Source: Variovorax ginsengisoli
GTDB taxonomy: Bacteria; Pseudomonadota; Gammaproteobacteria; Burkholderiales; Burkholderiaceae_C
NCBI RefSeq assembly: GCF_030486595.1
Contig: NZ_JAUJZH010000015.1
Location: 119,116 to 183,115 of the forward strand
DNA: 64,000 nucleotides
Reading direction: 5' to 3'
The translations under genes were made by a program, and so were the position numbers. Of this stretch, positions 32,448-43,407 are shown one piece after another; within the stretch, counting starts at the first letter, position 1; every line of letters starts with the position of its first letter. The notes under the pieces were generated by a model that was not told the origin of the DNA, did not search any database, and was given only the letters and a program-made list of their open reading frames with translations.

Positions 32448-34001
32448 ATGCCAGCCGCCCCCGCCTCTTCCGCCGGCCTCGAAAGCGATGCCTGCTACCT
32501 GGCCATGAAGGCCCACGATGCACGCTTCGACGGTTCTTTCTTCACCGGCGTGACCTCGACCGGCGTCTATTGCCGGCCGGTCTGCCGGGTCAAGCTGCCG
32601 CGACGCGAGAACTGCTGCTTCTTCAGGCATGCCGCGCAGGCCGAGGCGGCCGGCTTCAGGCCCTGCCTGCGCTGCCGTCCCGAGCTGGCGCCGCGGGCCG
32701 CGAGCTGGTCGACCGAGGACGCCTCGCGCATCCTGGCGCTGCAGGCCGCGCGCCTGATCGACGAGCCTGACGCCTGGAGCGACGACGGACCGGGCGCCGC
32801 GCGCATCGCGGCCCGGCTCGGCGTCAGCGATCGCCACCTGCGCCGCATCTTCGAGACCCAGTTCGGCGTCTCGCCGCTGCAATACCTGCAGACCCGCCGC
32901 CTGCTGGCCGCCAAGCAGCTGATCGCCGACACCCGCCTGCCGATGACGCAGGTGGCGATGTCCAGCGGCTTTGCCAGCGTGCGCCGCTTCAACGCCGCCT
33001 TCGTCGCCCACTACGGCCTGAACCCGAGCGCCCTGCGCCGCGCCGGCGCCGCCAGCGGCGGGCGCGAAGGCGATTCGGTCAGCGTGCGGCTCGGCTACCG
33101 GCCGCCCTGCGACAGCGAGGCGATGCTCGGCTTTTTCGGCCGCCGGGCGTTGCGCGGCGTCGAGCAGATGACCGAGCGCGCCGGCCAGCCGCAGTTCGCG
33201 CGGACCCTGCGCGTCGCCCAGGGCGGCCGCAGCCACGCGGGCTGGCTGCAGCTGCGCTTCGACCCCGCGCGCGAGCAGGTCCTGCTGCAGGTCGGCGAGT
33301 CGCTCGCCGCGGTGCTGCCGACGGTCATCACCCGGGTCCGCGCGCTGTTCGACCTCGATGCCGAGCCGATGGTGATCAACAGCGTGCTGCACGCCTGCTT
33401 TCCCGACGGCGACGGACTGCGCGTCCCCGGCACGGTCGATGGCTTCGAACTCGCGGTGCGCGCGGTGCTGGGGCAGCAAGTCACGGTGGCTGCCGCGCGC
33501 ACGCTGGGCTCGCGCGTGGTCGAGGCCTTCGGCGAGCCGATCGCGACGCCGATCGACGGCCTCGACCGCCTGTTCCCCACGGCGGCGGCCATCGCCGGCG
33601 CCAGCGGCGACGCACTCGGCCGGCTCGGCATCGTGCGCCAGCGGCAGGCCGCGCTGCTCGCGCTGGCGCAAGAGATGCTCGCCGGCCGGCTCACGCTCCA
33701 CGCCGGCGCCGACGTGCCGACCACGCTGGCGGCGCTGCAGGCGCTGCCGGGCATCGGCGACTGGACCGCGCAATACATCGCGATGCGGGCGCTTCGCTGG
33801 CCCGACGCTTTCCCGGCCGGCGACGTGGCGCTGCAGAAAGCCCTCGGCGTCGACTCGGCGCGCGCCGCGGCCGACGCCTCCCAGGCCTGGCGGCCGTGGC
33901 GCGGCTATGCCGTGCTGCGCGCCTGGCACCGCCCCACGCCCGCCCCGGCAGCCGCTGCGCCCGCAGAAGAACCCCGAACCCGCACCGGCGCCATCGCCTG
34001 A
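32448..34001 (+). CDS. alkA: Ada-AlkA fusion: alkylation-responsive regulator and DNA-3-methyladenine glycosylase II
   Basis: A 517-residue fusion. The N-terminal Ada zinc domain has cysteines in YCRPVCRVKLPRRENCC and RPCLRCRPE and transfers methyl groups from phosphotriesters. An AraC-type helix-turn-helix follows (about residues 115-200, LGVSDRHLRRIFETQFGVSP), then an AlkA glycosylase domain with the helix-hairpin-helix LPGIGDWTAQYIAMRALRWP and catalytic aspartate in PAGDVALQ. It should sense and repair alkylated DNA. It is followed five bases later by an Ogt-type methyltransferase gene, making an adaptive-response pair. Confidence 0.94.
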   Translation: MPAAPASSAGLESDACYLAMKAHDARFDGSFFTGVTSTGVYCRPVCRVKLPRRENCCFFRHAAQAEAAGFRPCLRCRPELAPRAASWSTEDASRILALQAARLIDEPDAWSDDGPGAARIAARLGVSDRHLRRIFETQFGVSPLQYLQTRRLLAAKQLIADTRLPMTQVAMSSGFASVRRFNAAFVAHYGLNPSALRRAGAASGGREGDSVSVRLGYRPPCDSEAMLGFFGRRALRGVEQMTERAGQPQFARTLRVAQGGRSHAGWLQLRFDPAREQVLLQVGESLAAVLPTVITRVRALFDLDAEPMVINSVLHACFPDGDGLRVPGTVDGFELAVRAVLGQQVTVAAARTLGSRVVEAFGEPIATPIDGLDRLFPTAAAIAGASGDALGRLGIVRQRQAALLALAQEMLAGRLTLHAGADVPTTLAALQALPGIGDWTAQYIAMRALRWPDAFPAGDVALQKALGVDSARAAADASQAWRPWRGYAVLRAWHRPTPAPAAAAPAEEPRTRTGAIA

Positions 34002-34006
34002 CTGCC

Positions 34007-34504
34007 ATGAAGTTCAAGACATCGACTCTTTACACCACCCACATCGACAGCCCGCTCGGCGGCATCACGCTGGCAGCCACCGACCAGGGCCTGGCCGGCG
34101 CCTGGTTCGACCACCAGCGCCACTGGCCCGACACCCGCGGCTGGGTGACCGACGATGCCCACCCGGCGCTGCGTCAGGCCGCGGCCCAGCTCGACGACTA
34201 TTTCGCCGGCCGCCGCGACAATTTCGAGCTCCCGCTGGACCTGTCGCACGGCACCGCCTTCCAGCAGTCGGTGTGGCAGGCGCTGCGCGCGATCCCGCCC
34301 GGCCAGACCACCAGCTACGGCGCGCTGAGCGCCGGCGTCGGCAAGCCGGCCGCGGTGCGCGCGGTCGGCGCGGCGGTCGGGCGCAACCCGATCAGCGTCA
34401 TCGTGCCCTGTCACCGGGTGCTCGGCGCCGACGGTTCGCTCACCGGCTATGCTGGCGGGCTCGAGCGCAAGACCGCGCTGCTGGAACTGGAAAGGGCTTT
34501 GTGA
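34007..34504 (+). CDS. ogt: Methylated-DNA-[protein]-cysteine S-methyltransferase
   Basis: A 165-residue suicide enzyme that removes O6-alkyl groups from guanine. The acceptor cysteine lies in ISVIVPCHRVLGADGSLTGY, the canonical PCHR motif, followed by GGLERKTALLELE. The length matches Ogt/single-domain Ada-C. It completes the alkylation-repair pair with the preceding Ada-AlkA gene. The stop overlaps the GTG start of the downstream DMT transporter by four bases, so all three are probably one transcript. Confidence 0.95.
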   Translation: MKFKTSTLYTTHIDSPLGGITLAATDQGLAGAWFDHQRHWPDTRGWVTDDAHPALRQAAAQLDDYFAGRRDNFELPLDLSHGTAFQQSVWQALRAIPPGQTTSYGALSAGVGKPAAVRAVGAAVGRNPISVIVPCHRVLGADGSLTGYAGGLERKTALLELERAL

Positions 34505-35478
34505 GCGAAGGCGAATGCACGGCAGGCGGAACGACCGCGGCGACTCCCACGATCACCCAGACCACCAGCCCCCCGACCGCCAGCCGCGCCTGGCTGGTCG
34601 ACCTGCTGCTGCTCGGCGCGCTGTGGGGCGCATCGTTCCTGTTCATGCGCATCGGCGCGGCCGAGTTCGGCGCGCTGCCGACCGCCGCGGTGCGGGTCGG
34701 TATCGCGATGCTATGCCTGTTGCCGCTGATGTTCCTGCGCGGCCAGTGGCCGGCCTTCAAGCAGCACTGGAAGCCCGCGCTCGGCATCGGCGTCCTCAAT
34801 TCCGGCCTGCCCTTCGCCTTCTTCGCCTTCGGACTGCTGACCCTCAACAGCGGGCTGGCGGCGGTCATCAACGCCACGGTGCCGATGTTCGGCGCGCTGG
34901 TGGCCTGGGGCTGGTTCAAGGACCGGCCCGACGGCTCGCGCATCCTCGGCTTGGTGATCGGCTTCGCCGGGGTGGCGATGCTGGCCGGCCGCACCGCCGG
35001 CTTCCATTCCGGCGCCGACGAGGGCGCCGCGCGCTGGGCCATCGCGGCCTGCCTCGCGGCCTGCATCTGCTATGCCTTCTCGGCCAACCTGACGCGCAAG
35101 TACCTGAGCGGCGTGCCGGTGATGGCGACCGCCGCCGGCAGCCAGGTCGGCGCCACCCTGGCGCTGGCCCTGCCCGCCGCCTGGCTGTGGCCGGCTCAGA
35201 TGCCAAGCGTCAAGGCCTGGTTGGCGCTGGTGGCGGTCGGCACGGCCTGCACCGGCCTGGCCTACGTCCTGTTCTTCCGGCTGATCGAGCGGGCCGGCCC
35301 GGCACGCGCCCTGACCGTGACCTTCCTGGTGCCGGTGTTCGCGCTGTTCTACGGCGCGGTGTTCCTGGGCGAGCGGATCACGCAGTGGATGCTGGTCTGC
35401 GCGCTGGTGATCGTCTGCGGCGTCGCGCTATCGACTGGACTGGTCAAGCTGGGCCGTCGCCGCGTGGCCGCCGGTTGA
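34501..35478 (+). CDS. EamA/DMT-family transporter
   Basis: A 325-residue inner-membrane protein with ten hydrophobic helices forming two EamA domains (about residues 35-175 and 190-320). It contains DLLLLGALWGASFLFMRIGA in helix 1 and a late VFLGERITQWMLVCALVIV, the conserved GE motif of the family. The GTG at 34501 overlaps the ogt stop in a GTGA arrangement; no better start exists. Probable role is export of a metabolite or drug. Its position behind repair genes does not by itself assign a substrate. Confidence 0.88.
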   Translation: MSEGECTAGGTTAATPTITQTTSPPTASRAWLVDLLLLGALWGASFLFMRIGAAEFGALPTAAVRVGIAMLCLLPLMFLRGQWPAFKQHWKPALGIGVLNSGLPFAFFAFGLLTLNSGLAAVINATVPMFGALVAWGWFKDRPDGSRILGLVIGFAGVAMLAGRTAGFHSGADEGAARWAIAACLAACICYAFSANLTRKYLSGVPVMATAAGSQVGATLALALPAAWLWPAQMPSVKAWLALVAVGTACTGLAYVLFFRLIERAGPARALTVTFLVPVFALFYGAVFLGERITQWMLVCALVIVCGVALSTGLVKLGRRRVAAG

Positions 35479-35483
35479 CAGCG

Positions 35484-36167
35484 TCACCCCGCGCCGGCCT
35501 GCATCGACGAGGCCACGACGTTGATGGACAGCGCCAGCACCAGCATGTTGAAGCCGAACGACAGCACGCCGTGCACCAGCGTGATGCGGCGCATCTCGTG
35601 CGAGGTCACCTGCACGTCCGACACCTGCGAGGTCATGCCGACCACGAAGGAGTGATAGAGGAAGTCGAAATAGTCGGGGGGCAGCTTGCCCGGGAACTTG
35701 AGGCCCGGCCCCTGCGGCTTCGGCGTGAGTTCCGCCTGGTAGTAGCGGTGCGCGTAGTGAAAGGCGTAGATCGTATGGATCATCAGCCACGAGCCGGTCA
35801 GCGCCACCAGGCCGAGCGCGATGTGGCCGACGCGCTGGGCGCCGCTCAGCTGCGGCACGCTCTGCAGCAGCATGGCGATCACCACCATGCTGACGCCGAT
35901 CACGCTCACCATGATGGCCAGGATCAGGGCGCTGGGCTGGTCCTGCGCCTGGGCCCGCGCGCGGGTGCGATCGGGGTCGCAGGTCTCGGCCAGCCACCAG
36001 GCGGGCAGCAGGTAGGCCGCGGCCCCGACGCACCAGCCCAGCAGCCCTCGCGCGACACCATCGATCGGCTTCGGCAGCAGGCCGAGCCCGAAGCCGACCG
36101 CCACGCCCACCGCGGCGCCGCACAGCAGCCGCAGCCACCCCGGCATCTGAAGGTATCGCCATTGCAT
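35484..36167 (-). CDS. DUF1345-family membrane protein
   Basis: A 227-residue inner-membrane protein with about five hydrophobic helices. Family-typical segments are visible: TIYAFHYAHRYYQ, PPDYFDFLYHSFVVGMTSQVSDVQVTS (split at the conserved DF.Y.SFV.GMT core) and LVHGVLSFGFNMLVLALSINV at the end. These identify DUF1345, for which no biochemical function is known to me. It is convergent with the DMT gene and divergent from the cytochrome pair. The start at 36167 is the first in-frame methionine giving normal length. Confidence 0.85.
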   Translation of the reverse strand: MQWRYLQMPGWLRLLCGAAVGVAVGFGLGLLPKPIDGVARGLLGWCVGAAAYLLPAWWLAETCDPDRTRARAQAQDQPSALILAIMVSVIGVSMVVIAMLLQSVPQLSGAQRVGHIALGLVALTGSWLMIHTIYAFHYAHRYYQAELTPKPQGPGLKFPGKLPPDYFDFLYHSFVVGMTSQVSDVQVTSHEMRRITLVHGVLSFGFNMLVLALSINVVASSMQAGAG

Positions 36168-36275
36168 GCACCGACTGTAGCGGCTCAACTGATCCGATCG
36201 ATTGGCGTCGCACTGAGCCTGTTCTTTTGGGCGCCGATCGCCGACAGTCGGGGGCTGAGAATCAAAGCGCCACGC

Positions 36276-36980
36276 ATGAAAATCCCCCGCCTCCTGCAAA
36301 GCCTGCTGCTTGCCGCCTGGAGCCTGGCGGCATCCGCCGCCACGCCCCCGATGCAGGTTCCCGACACCATCGCCCAGCGGGCCGCGGCCTGCATCGCCTG
36401 CCACGGCCGCGAGGGCGCCAGCGCCGACGGCTATTTCCCGCGCCTGTCGGGCAAGCCCGAGGTCTACCTGTTCAACCAACTGCGCAGCTTTCGGGACGGC
36501 CGCCGTTTCAACACCGACATGACGCACATGGTGCAGCACCTGTCGGACGCCTACCTGCGCGAGCTCGCGGCCTACTTCGCCGGGCTCGACCTGCCCTACC
36601 CGCCGACGCCGGCCGCGACCGACGCCACCCCCGCGATGCTGGCGCGCGGGCTGGCGCTGGCCTACCAGGGCGACGCGACGCGCGGCATCCCGGCCTGCGC
36701 GCAATGCCACGGCCAGGCACTGACCGGCGTCCTGCCGGGCATCCCCGGCCTGCTCGGCCTGCCGCGCCTTTATCTTTCGTCCCAGCTCGGCGCCTGGCTC
36801 ACCAACGACCGCCACGCGCTGGCGCCCGATTGCATGGCCGAGGTCGGCAGGAAACTCACGACCGCCGACATCAATGCCGTGACCAGTTGGCTGGCGCTGC
36901 AGCCGGTGCCGGCCGACAGCCATCCGGCGGCCACCCTCCCGGGCCCCCTGCCGATCCCTTGCAGCGCCCTGGACCGATGA
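36276..36980 (+). CDS. Di-haem cytochrome c, c4-like
   Basis: A 234-residue periplasmic cytochrome. The signal peptide is cleaved near LAASAAT, and two CXXCH haem motifs are present: ACIACHGRE (about 45-53) and ACAQCHGQ in the second half. Two class I cytochrome domains are joined by a Pro-rich linker, as in cytochrome c4, which shuttles electrons to terminal oxidases. Axial methionines are plausible but not confirmed. Its stop overlaps the start of the next cytochrome gene (ATGA), so the two proteins are made together. Confidence 0.9.
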   Translation: MKIPRLLQSLLLAAWSLAASAATPPMQVPDTIAQRAAACIACHGREGASADGYFPRLSGKPEVYLFNQLRSFRDGRRFNTDMTHMVQHLSDAYLRELAAYFAGLDLPYPPTPAATDATPAMLARGLALAYQGDATRGIPACAQCHGQALTGVLPGIPGLLGLPRLYLSSQLGAWLTNDRHALAPDCMAEVGRKLTTADINAVTSWLALQPVPADSHPAATLPGPLPIPCSALDR

Positions 36981-38263
36981 AGCCCGCCATGCGACGTCTC
37001 CTCATCCTGCTGGCCGTCCTGGCGAGCCTCGCCCTGCTGTGCGTGGTGGCCGTGGTGGCACTCAACACGCGCGGCGAGGATCCGCTGCCCGCCGATATGG
37101 CCGCCGCCCCGGTCACGCCAAGCGCGGCGCAGGTCGAGCGCGGCCGCTACCTGGCCCTGGCCGGCAACTGCGCCGGCTGCCACACGACCCGCGGCGGCGC
37201 CGCCTATGCCGGCGGCGTCGGCATCGAGACGCCGTTCGGCACGGTGTTCTCGAGCAATCTCACGCCCGACCCCCAGGCCGGCATCGGCAGCTGGAATGCC
37301 GCGCACTTCTGGCGCGCGATGCACAACGGCCGCTCGAAGGACGGGCGCCTGCTCTACCCCGCCTTCCCCTACCCGAACTTCACACGGGTCACGCGGGAGG
37401 ATTCCGACGCCCTCTTCGCCTACCTCCGAAGCGTCGCGCCCGCCCCGACGCCCAACCTGGCGCACCAGCTGCGATTCCCCTACGACACCCAGGCCGCGCT
37501 GGCGGTCTGGCGGGCGCTGTCCTTCACGCCGGGCGGCTTCGTCGCCGATCCGGCGCGGCCGGCCGAATGGAACCGCGGCGCCTACCTGGTCGAGGGCCTG
37601 GGCCATTGCATCGCCTGCCACGGCACGCGCAACGTGCTCGGCGCAACCGAAGAAAAGCTCGGCCTCTCTGGCGGGCTGATCCCGGTCGAGAACTGGTATG
37701 CGCCCTCGCTCACCTCGAAACGCGAAGCCGGCGTCGCCAACTGGGATCCGCGCGACATCGTGGCGCTGCTCAAGACCGGGACCTCGCCGCGCGGCTCGGT
37801 CATGGGGCCGATGGCCGACGTGGTCTTCCGCAGCACCCAGTACCTCGACGAAGCGGATCTGCAGGCGATGGCCGTCTACCTGAAGGAGCTGCCGGCGTCG
37901 GAGGCGGCAACGGCGGGCGGCGCGCCCATCCGCCGCGATGCCCGCGTGATGGAACGCGGCGGCAAGATCTACGACCAGCGCTGCGCCTACTGCCACGGCG
38001 ATGTCGGCCAGGGCGCCCTGGGCGCCTATCCCCCGCTGGCCGGCAACCGGGCCGTGCTCATGGCATCGACCGCCAACCTGATCCAGGTGGTTCGCCACGG
38101 CGGCTTCCTGCCGGCCACCGCGGGCAACCCACGCCCCTACGGCATGCCGCCCTTCAACCAAGCGCTGGACGACGACGAGGTCGCCGCGGTGCTGACCTTC
38201 GTGCGCGGCTCGTGGGGCAACGACGCGCCGGCGGTCGGCGCGCGCGAAATGATGCGCCGCTGA
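36977..38263 (+). CDS. Tri-haem cytochrome c, alcohol dehydrogenase subunit II-like
   Basis: A 428-residue periplasmic or membrane-anchored cytochrome. An N-terminal hydrophobic segment (about residues 7-26) is followed by three CXXCH motifs: NCAGCHTTRG, HCIACHGTRN and RCAYCHGDVG. The spacing and segments such as FWRAMHNGRSKDGRLLYPAFPYPNF (conserved core GRxxDGRxLYPAFPY) match the cytochrome subunit of membrane alcohol or aldehyde dehydrogenases and gluconate-type dehydrogenases. No catalytic dehydrogenase gene lies beside it, so its electron donor is unknown. It overlaps the c4-like gene and is probably its electron partner. Confidence 0.9.
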   Translation: MKPAMRRLLILLAVLASLALLCVVAVVALNTRGEDPLPADMAAAPVTPSAAQVERGRYLALAGNCAGCHTTRGGAAYAGGVGIETPFGTVFSSNLTPDPQAGIGSWNAAHFWRAMHNGRSKDGRLLYPAFPYPNFTRVTREDSDALFAYLRSVAPAPTPNLAHQLRFPYDTQAALAVWRALSFTPGGFVADPARPAEWNRGAYLVEGLGHCIACHGTRNVLGATEEKLGLSGGLIPVENWYAPSLTSKREAGVANWDPRDIVALLKTGTSPRGSVMGPMADVVFRSTQYLDEADLQAMAVYLKELPASEAATAGGAPIRRDARVMERGGKIYDQRCAYCHGDVGQGALGAYPPLAGNRAVLMASTANLIQVVRHGGFLPATAGNPRPYGMPPFNQALDDDEVAAVLTFVRGSWGNDAPAVGAREMMRR

Positions 38264-38291
38264 GCCCTCTCGGAAAGCGACGGCCGCCCGC

Positions 38292-38322
38292 TTGACCTTT
38301 CCATCATGGTAAGGTTGACACT
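38292..38322 (+). promoter_or_regulatory. CueR-type promoter of copA
   Basis: TTGACC (-35, 38292-38297), an unusually long 19-base spacer and GACACT (-10, 38317-38322). The dyad ACCTTTCC-N5-GGTAAGGT (38295-38315) lies within the spacer. This is the layout of MerR-family copper promoters, where the activator untwists an over-long spacer. The ATG of copA is 45 bases further on. Confidence 0.88.
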
Positions 38323-38367
38323 TCCTTTCATCCCGCGAAGGCGGCTTGTGAAGGACAGGATTTCCGA

Positions 38368-40605
<2,238 letters not shown>

Positions 40606-40607
40606 CC

Positions 40608-41021
40608 ATGGAACCCTTCAACATCGGCGAGGCGGCGGCCCGCTCGGGGGTGTCGGCCAAGATGGTGCGGCACTACGAATCGCTCGGCCTGCTGCCCGAC
40701 GTGGCCCGCACCGATGCCGGCTACCGGCAGTACACCGACAGCAACGTGCACACGCTGCGCTTCATCCGGCGGGCGCGCGACCTGGGCTTCAGCATGGCCG
40801 AGATCGCCGAGCTGCTGAAGCTGTGGCAGAACAAGGGCCGCGCCAGCGCCGACGTCAAGCGCATCGCCCTGGACCATGCGGCCGACCTGCACCGGCGGAT
40901 CGAGGAGATGACGGCGATGAAGCGGACGCTGGAGCGCCTTGCGGACTGCTGCCATGGCGACCATCGGCCCGACTGCCCGATCCTCGACGAACTGGGCGCT
41001 AGCGGTTCTCGTAGCGGTTGA
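40608..41021 (+). CDS. cueR: MerR-family copper-responsive regulator, CueR-like
   Basis: A 137-residue MerR activator. The winged helix has NIGEAAARSGVSAKMVRHYE, a dimerisation helix follows, and the metal-binding loop region near the C-terminus has DCCHGDHRPDCPILD. The cysteines at the start and end of this loop match the two Cu+-binding cysteines of CueR, with an extra cysteine and histidines. It is encoded two bases downstream of copA, so copper induces its own sensor together with the pump. It is convergent with the isomerase gene and overlaps its 3' end by 23 bases. Confidence 0.93.
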   Translation: MEPFNIGEAAARSGVSAKMVRHYESLGLLPDVARTDAGYRQYTDSNVHTLRFIRRARDLGFSMAEIAELLKLWQNKGRASADVKRIALDHAADLHRRIEEMTAMKRTLERLADCCHGDHRPDCPILDELGASGSRSG

Positions 41022-43341
41022 GGTCGAGCACGCCCGCCTGCAGCGGCTGGTCGCGCCGGTAGCGCTCGACCAGCCCATCGCTGACGGTCCAGAAGCCGGG
41101 GTTGGTGCGCCGCACCGCGAAGCGCTCGGCGAAGGCCGCATAGTCCGCCTCGGACTTCAGGCCGCGGATCGCCTCGGCCATGGCCGGCAGCTGCGCCGGG
41201 CTGGCGCGCAGGAACACGTTCGGATAGGCACCGATCACGCCGGGCACCAGCGTCAACGCGTTCTCGTCGGGGCGAAGCTCCTTGCGCTCGCCGAGCAGGT
41301 GCGACACGCTTGCATGCCCGGTGTCGCGCAGCAGGCTGAAGGTGGCCGGCGCGCCGCCGGGCGCCTCGACCACCAGTGCGGCGTCCTCCGGCAGCCATTG
41401 CAGCGAAGCGCCGCGTACCGCGCCGAGTTCCTGCAGCGGCGCCCGCCAGTCCGGCGGCGCGCGGTCGAGTTCGAAGCCCCGGTCCAGCACCGGCGCCAGC
41501 CGCGCCTTGATCATGCCGAGCAGTTCGAGCCGGGCATCGGCGCTCTGGTAGCGGATGCCGCTGTCAAGCGCCAGCGTGGTCGACGGCCCGCCATAGACCT
41601 GTTCGCGCGTGGCCTGGCTGTCGGCGCGATACCAGAGGTCGCGGGTCGCGATCCGCTGCGCCTGCGGCAGCAGGACCAGGAAATTGAACTCGCCCTCCAT
41701 CCGCAGGAAATCCATGTAGAGGCGCGAGTTGAGCTGGTGCCCGACGTTGCCGAAGACGTCGTAGTCGGCGACCAGCAGGTAGTGGATGCGTTCGAGCAGC
41801 GGATAGCCGATGACCCAGGCGGTCTTCGGCGCCTCGCCGACCAGCCCCTTGACCACGCTGGCGCTGTCGAAGTGCCGGAACACGGTGAGCGCGGCGTTGT
41901 CATTGCGGCCATCGCCATCCCACAGCAGGCGCAGGTCGAGGTTCTGCGGGCTGCCCAGGCTGCGGGCCAGGAACGCCGACTTGGCGCGCAGGTACTCGTT
42001 CTCGAGCCGCGCATAGTGCAGCCACGGCGTGACCACCTCTTCGGTGCTGCGGCCGGTCGGCAGCCGCAGCAGGTTGGCGTCTTGCGCGAGCAGGTCCGCC
42101 TGTGCCTGGTCGTTGCCCTCCGAGGGCGCGAGGAAGGTCACCCAGAAGCGATCCTCGATCACATCGAGCGCCATCTGGCCGCGGCACACCGGACCCTTGA
42201 TGAAACCCATGATCGTGAACTCCGCCTCGTCGAGCATGAAGCGATAGCGCGCGTTCACCGGCAACGCGGCGAAGGTCGAAAAGGGATTGGCAGCGGTGTC
42301 GGCGCTGTAGCCCGGGAGCCGATCGACCGTGTAGGGCGCGTCGAGGAACAGCGAGCGCCAGCGGGCCATGCGCGCCGCGCCGAGCGCGTAGGGCATGTGG
42401 GTCTTGGCGACGATGGTCTCGCGCTCGGGCACGAGGCGGTAGTAGACGCGCTCGACGCCCGGGGCGTCGACCGGGCGGCGGCTCCCGATCAACTGCACCG
42501 GCTCGCCCGGCGGCGTCGCCGATCGCACCATCTTGAAGTACTGCCGTTGCGGATCGTCGTCGAAATACAGGTGGGCGAGAAACAGGTGCTCGTAGGCGTA
42601 GCGGCTGAAGAGCCGCTCCTTCAGCGAATCGCCGTTCAAGAAGCGCTCCCACATCGCGATCCCCTGCCGAGCCAGCGGCGGCAGCGCCGGCGCGCCCTCG
42701 AAGGGCGCGCCGCGCTCGATCCAGCGGGTCAGCACGCCGAGCTCGGACGGGCTCAGCCCCGGCAGGCCGAAGGGCATGCCGCCGAGCGGCGCCTTGCGCT
42801 CGTAGTCGTCGATCTCGGCGCCCGCCGGGCACATCGCGGCGCGATCGATCGAGAAATCGAGCCCGCCGCCCACCGTGCCCCGGGTCGGCAGCGGGTGCCT
42901 TTCCTTCAGCATCAGCAGGCGGTGCATCAGGCCCGCCGTGCGATTGACCTCCGGCGTGGGCGTGTGCTCGTTGAGCACCGGGAAAAAGCCCAGGTCGCGC
43001 CACTCGGAGGGCTGCTGCGCATCGACGAAGAGCCGCGTCGGCTGCGCCGCCAGCAGACGCGAGGCGTCATACACCGGGGTCTTGCTGGCACCGCGCGCCA
43101 GCCCCTCCCAGGCCGTCGCCTTGAGTTGGCAGGGGCCGTCGTAGCAGGCATGGCAGACCACGCAGCGGCGGTCGAGGATCGGCTGCACGGTCTGCGCATA
43201 GGACTCGCCGGGCGGCGGGGCCAACGGGTGGTCGAAGCGCGTCGGGTCGGCCGGCCCGTAGAGTTCGTCGAAGCGCTGGAGCGCGACGGTCGTGCAGGCG
43301 GCGAGCAGGACGACCAGGATCAGGGACGCGACACGACGCAT
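40999..43341 (-). CDS. cti: Fatty acid cis/trans isomerase
   Basis: A 780-residue periplasmic enzyme that converts cis to trans unsaturated fatty acids in membrane phospholipids to stiffen membranes under solvent or heat stress. The N-terminus ends in VVLLAACTT, a lipobox, then a cytochrome-like haem motif RRCVVCHACYDGPC, typical of Cti. The following ETIVAKTHMPYALG and LVPGVIGAYPNVFL regions match Cti. Length is as expected. It is downstream of a HEAT-repeat gene on the same strand and overlaps the end of the cueR-like gene. Confidence 0.92.
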   Translation of the reverse strand: MRRVASLILVVLLAACTTVALQRFDELYGPADPTRFDHPLAPPPGESYAQTVQPILDRRCVVCHACYDGPCQLKATAWEGLARGASKTPVYDASRLLAAQPTRLFVDAQQPSEWRDLGFFPVLNEHTPTPEVNRTAGLMHRLLMLKERHPLPTRGTVGGGLDFSIDRAAMCPAGAEIDDYERKAPLGGMPFGLPGLSPSELGVLTRWIERGAPFEGAPALPPLARQGIAMWERFLNGDSLKERLFSRYAYEHLFLAHLYFDDDPQRQYFKMVRSATPPGEPVQLIGSRRPVDAPGVERVYYRLVPERETIVAKTHMPYALGAARMARWRSLFLDAPYTVDRLPGYSADTAANPFSTFAALPVNARYRFMLDEAEFTIMGFIKGPVCRGQMALDVIEDRFWVTFLAPSEGNDQAQADLLAQDANLLRLPTGRSTEEVVTPWLHYARLENEYLRAKSAFLARSLGSPQNLDLRLLWDGDGRNDNAALTVFRHFDSASVVKGLVGEAPKTAWVIGYPLLERIHYLLVADYDVFGNVGHQLNSRLYMDFLRMEGEFNFLVLLPQAQRIATRDLWYRADSQATREQVYGGPSTTLALDSGIRYQSADARLELLGMIKARLAPVLDRGFELDRAPPDWRAPLQELGAVRGASLQWLPEDAALVVEAPGGAPATFSLLRDTGHASVSHLLGERKELRPDENALTLVPGVIGAYPNVFLRASPAQLPAMAEAIRGLKSEADYAAFAERFAVRRTNPGFWTVSDGLVERYRRDQPLQAGVLDLNRYENR

Positions 43342-43407
43342 GCGTTGGCCTTCGGCTTCGATGGTGGATCACGCAATGTACCCGCCACCCCTGCTGCTTG
43401 GGCGGCG

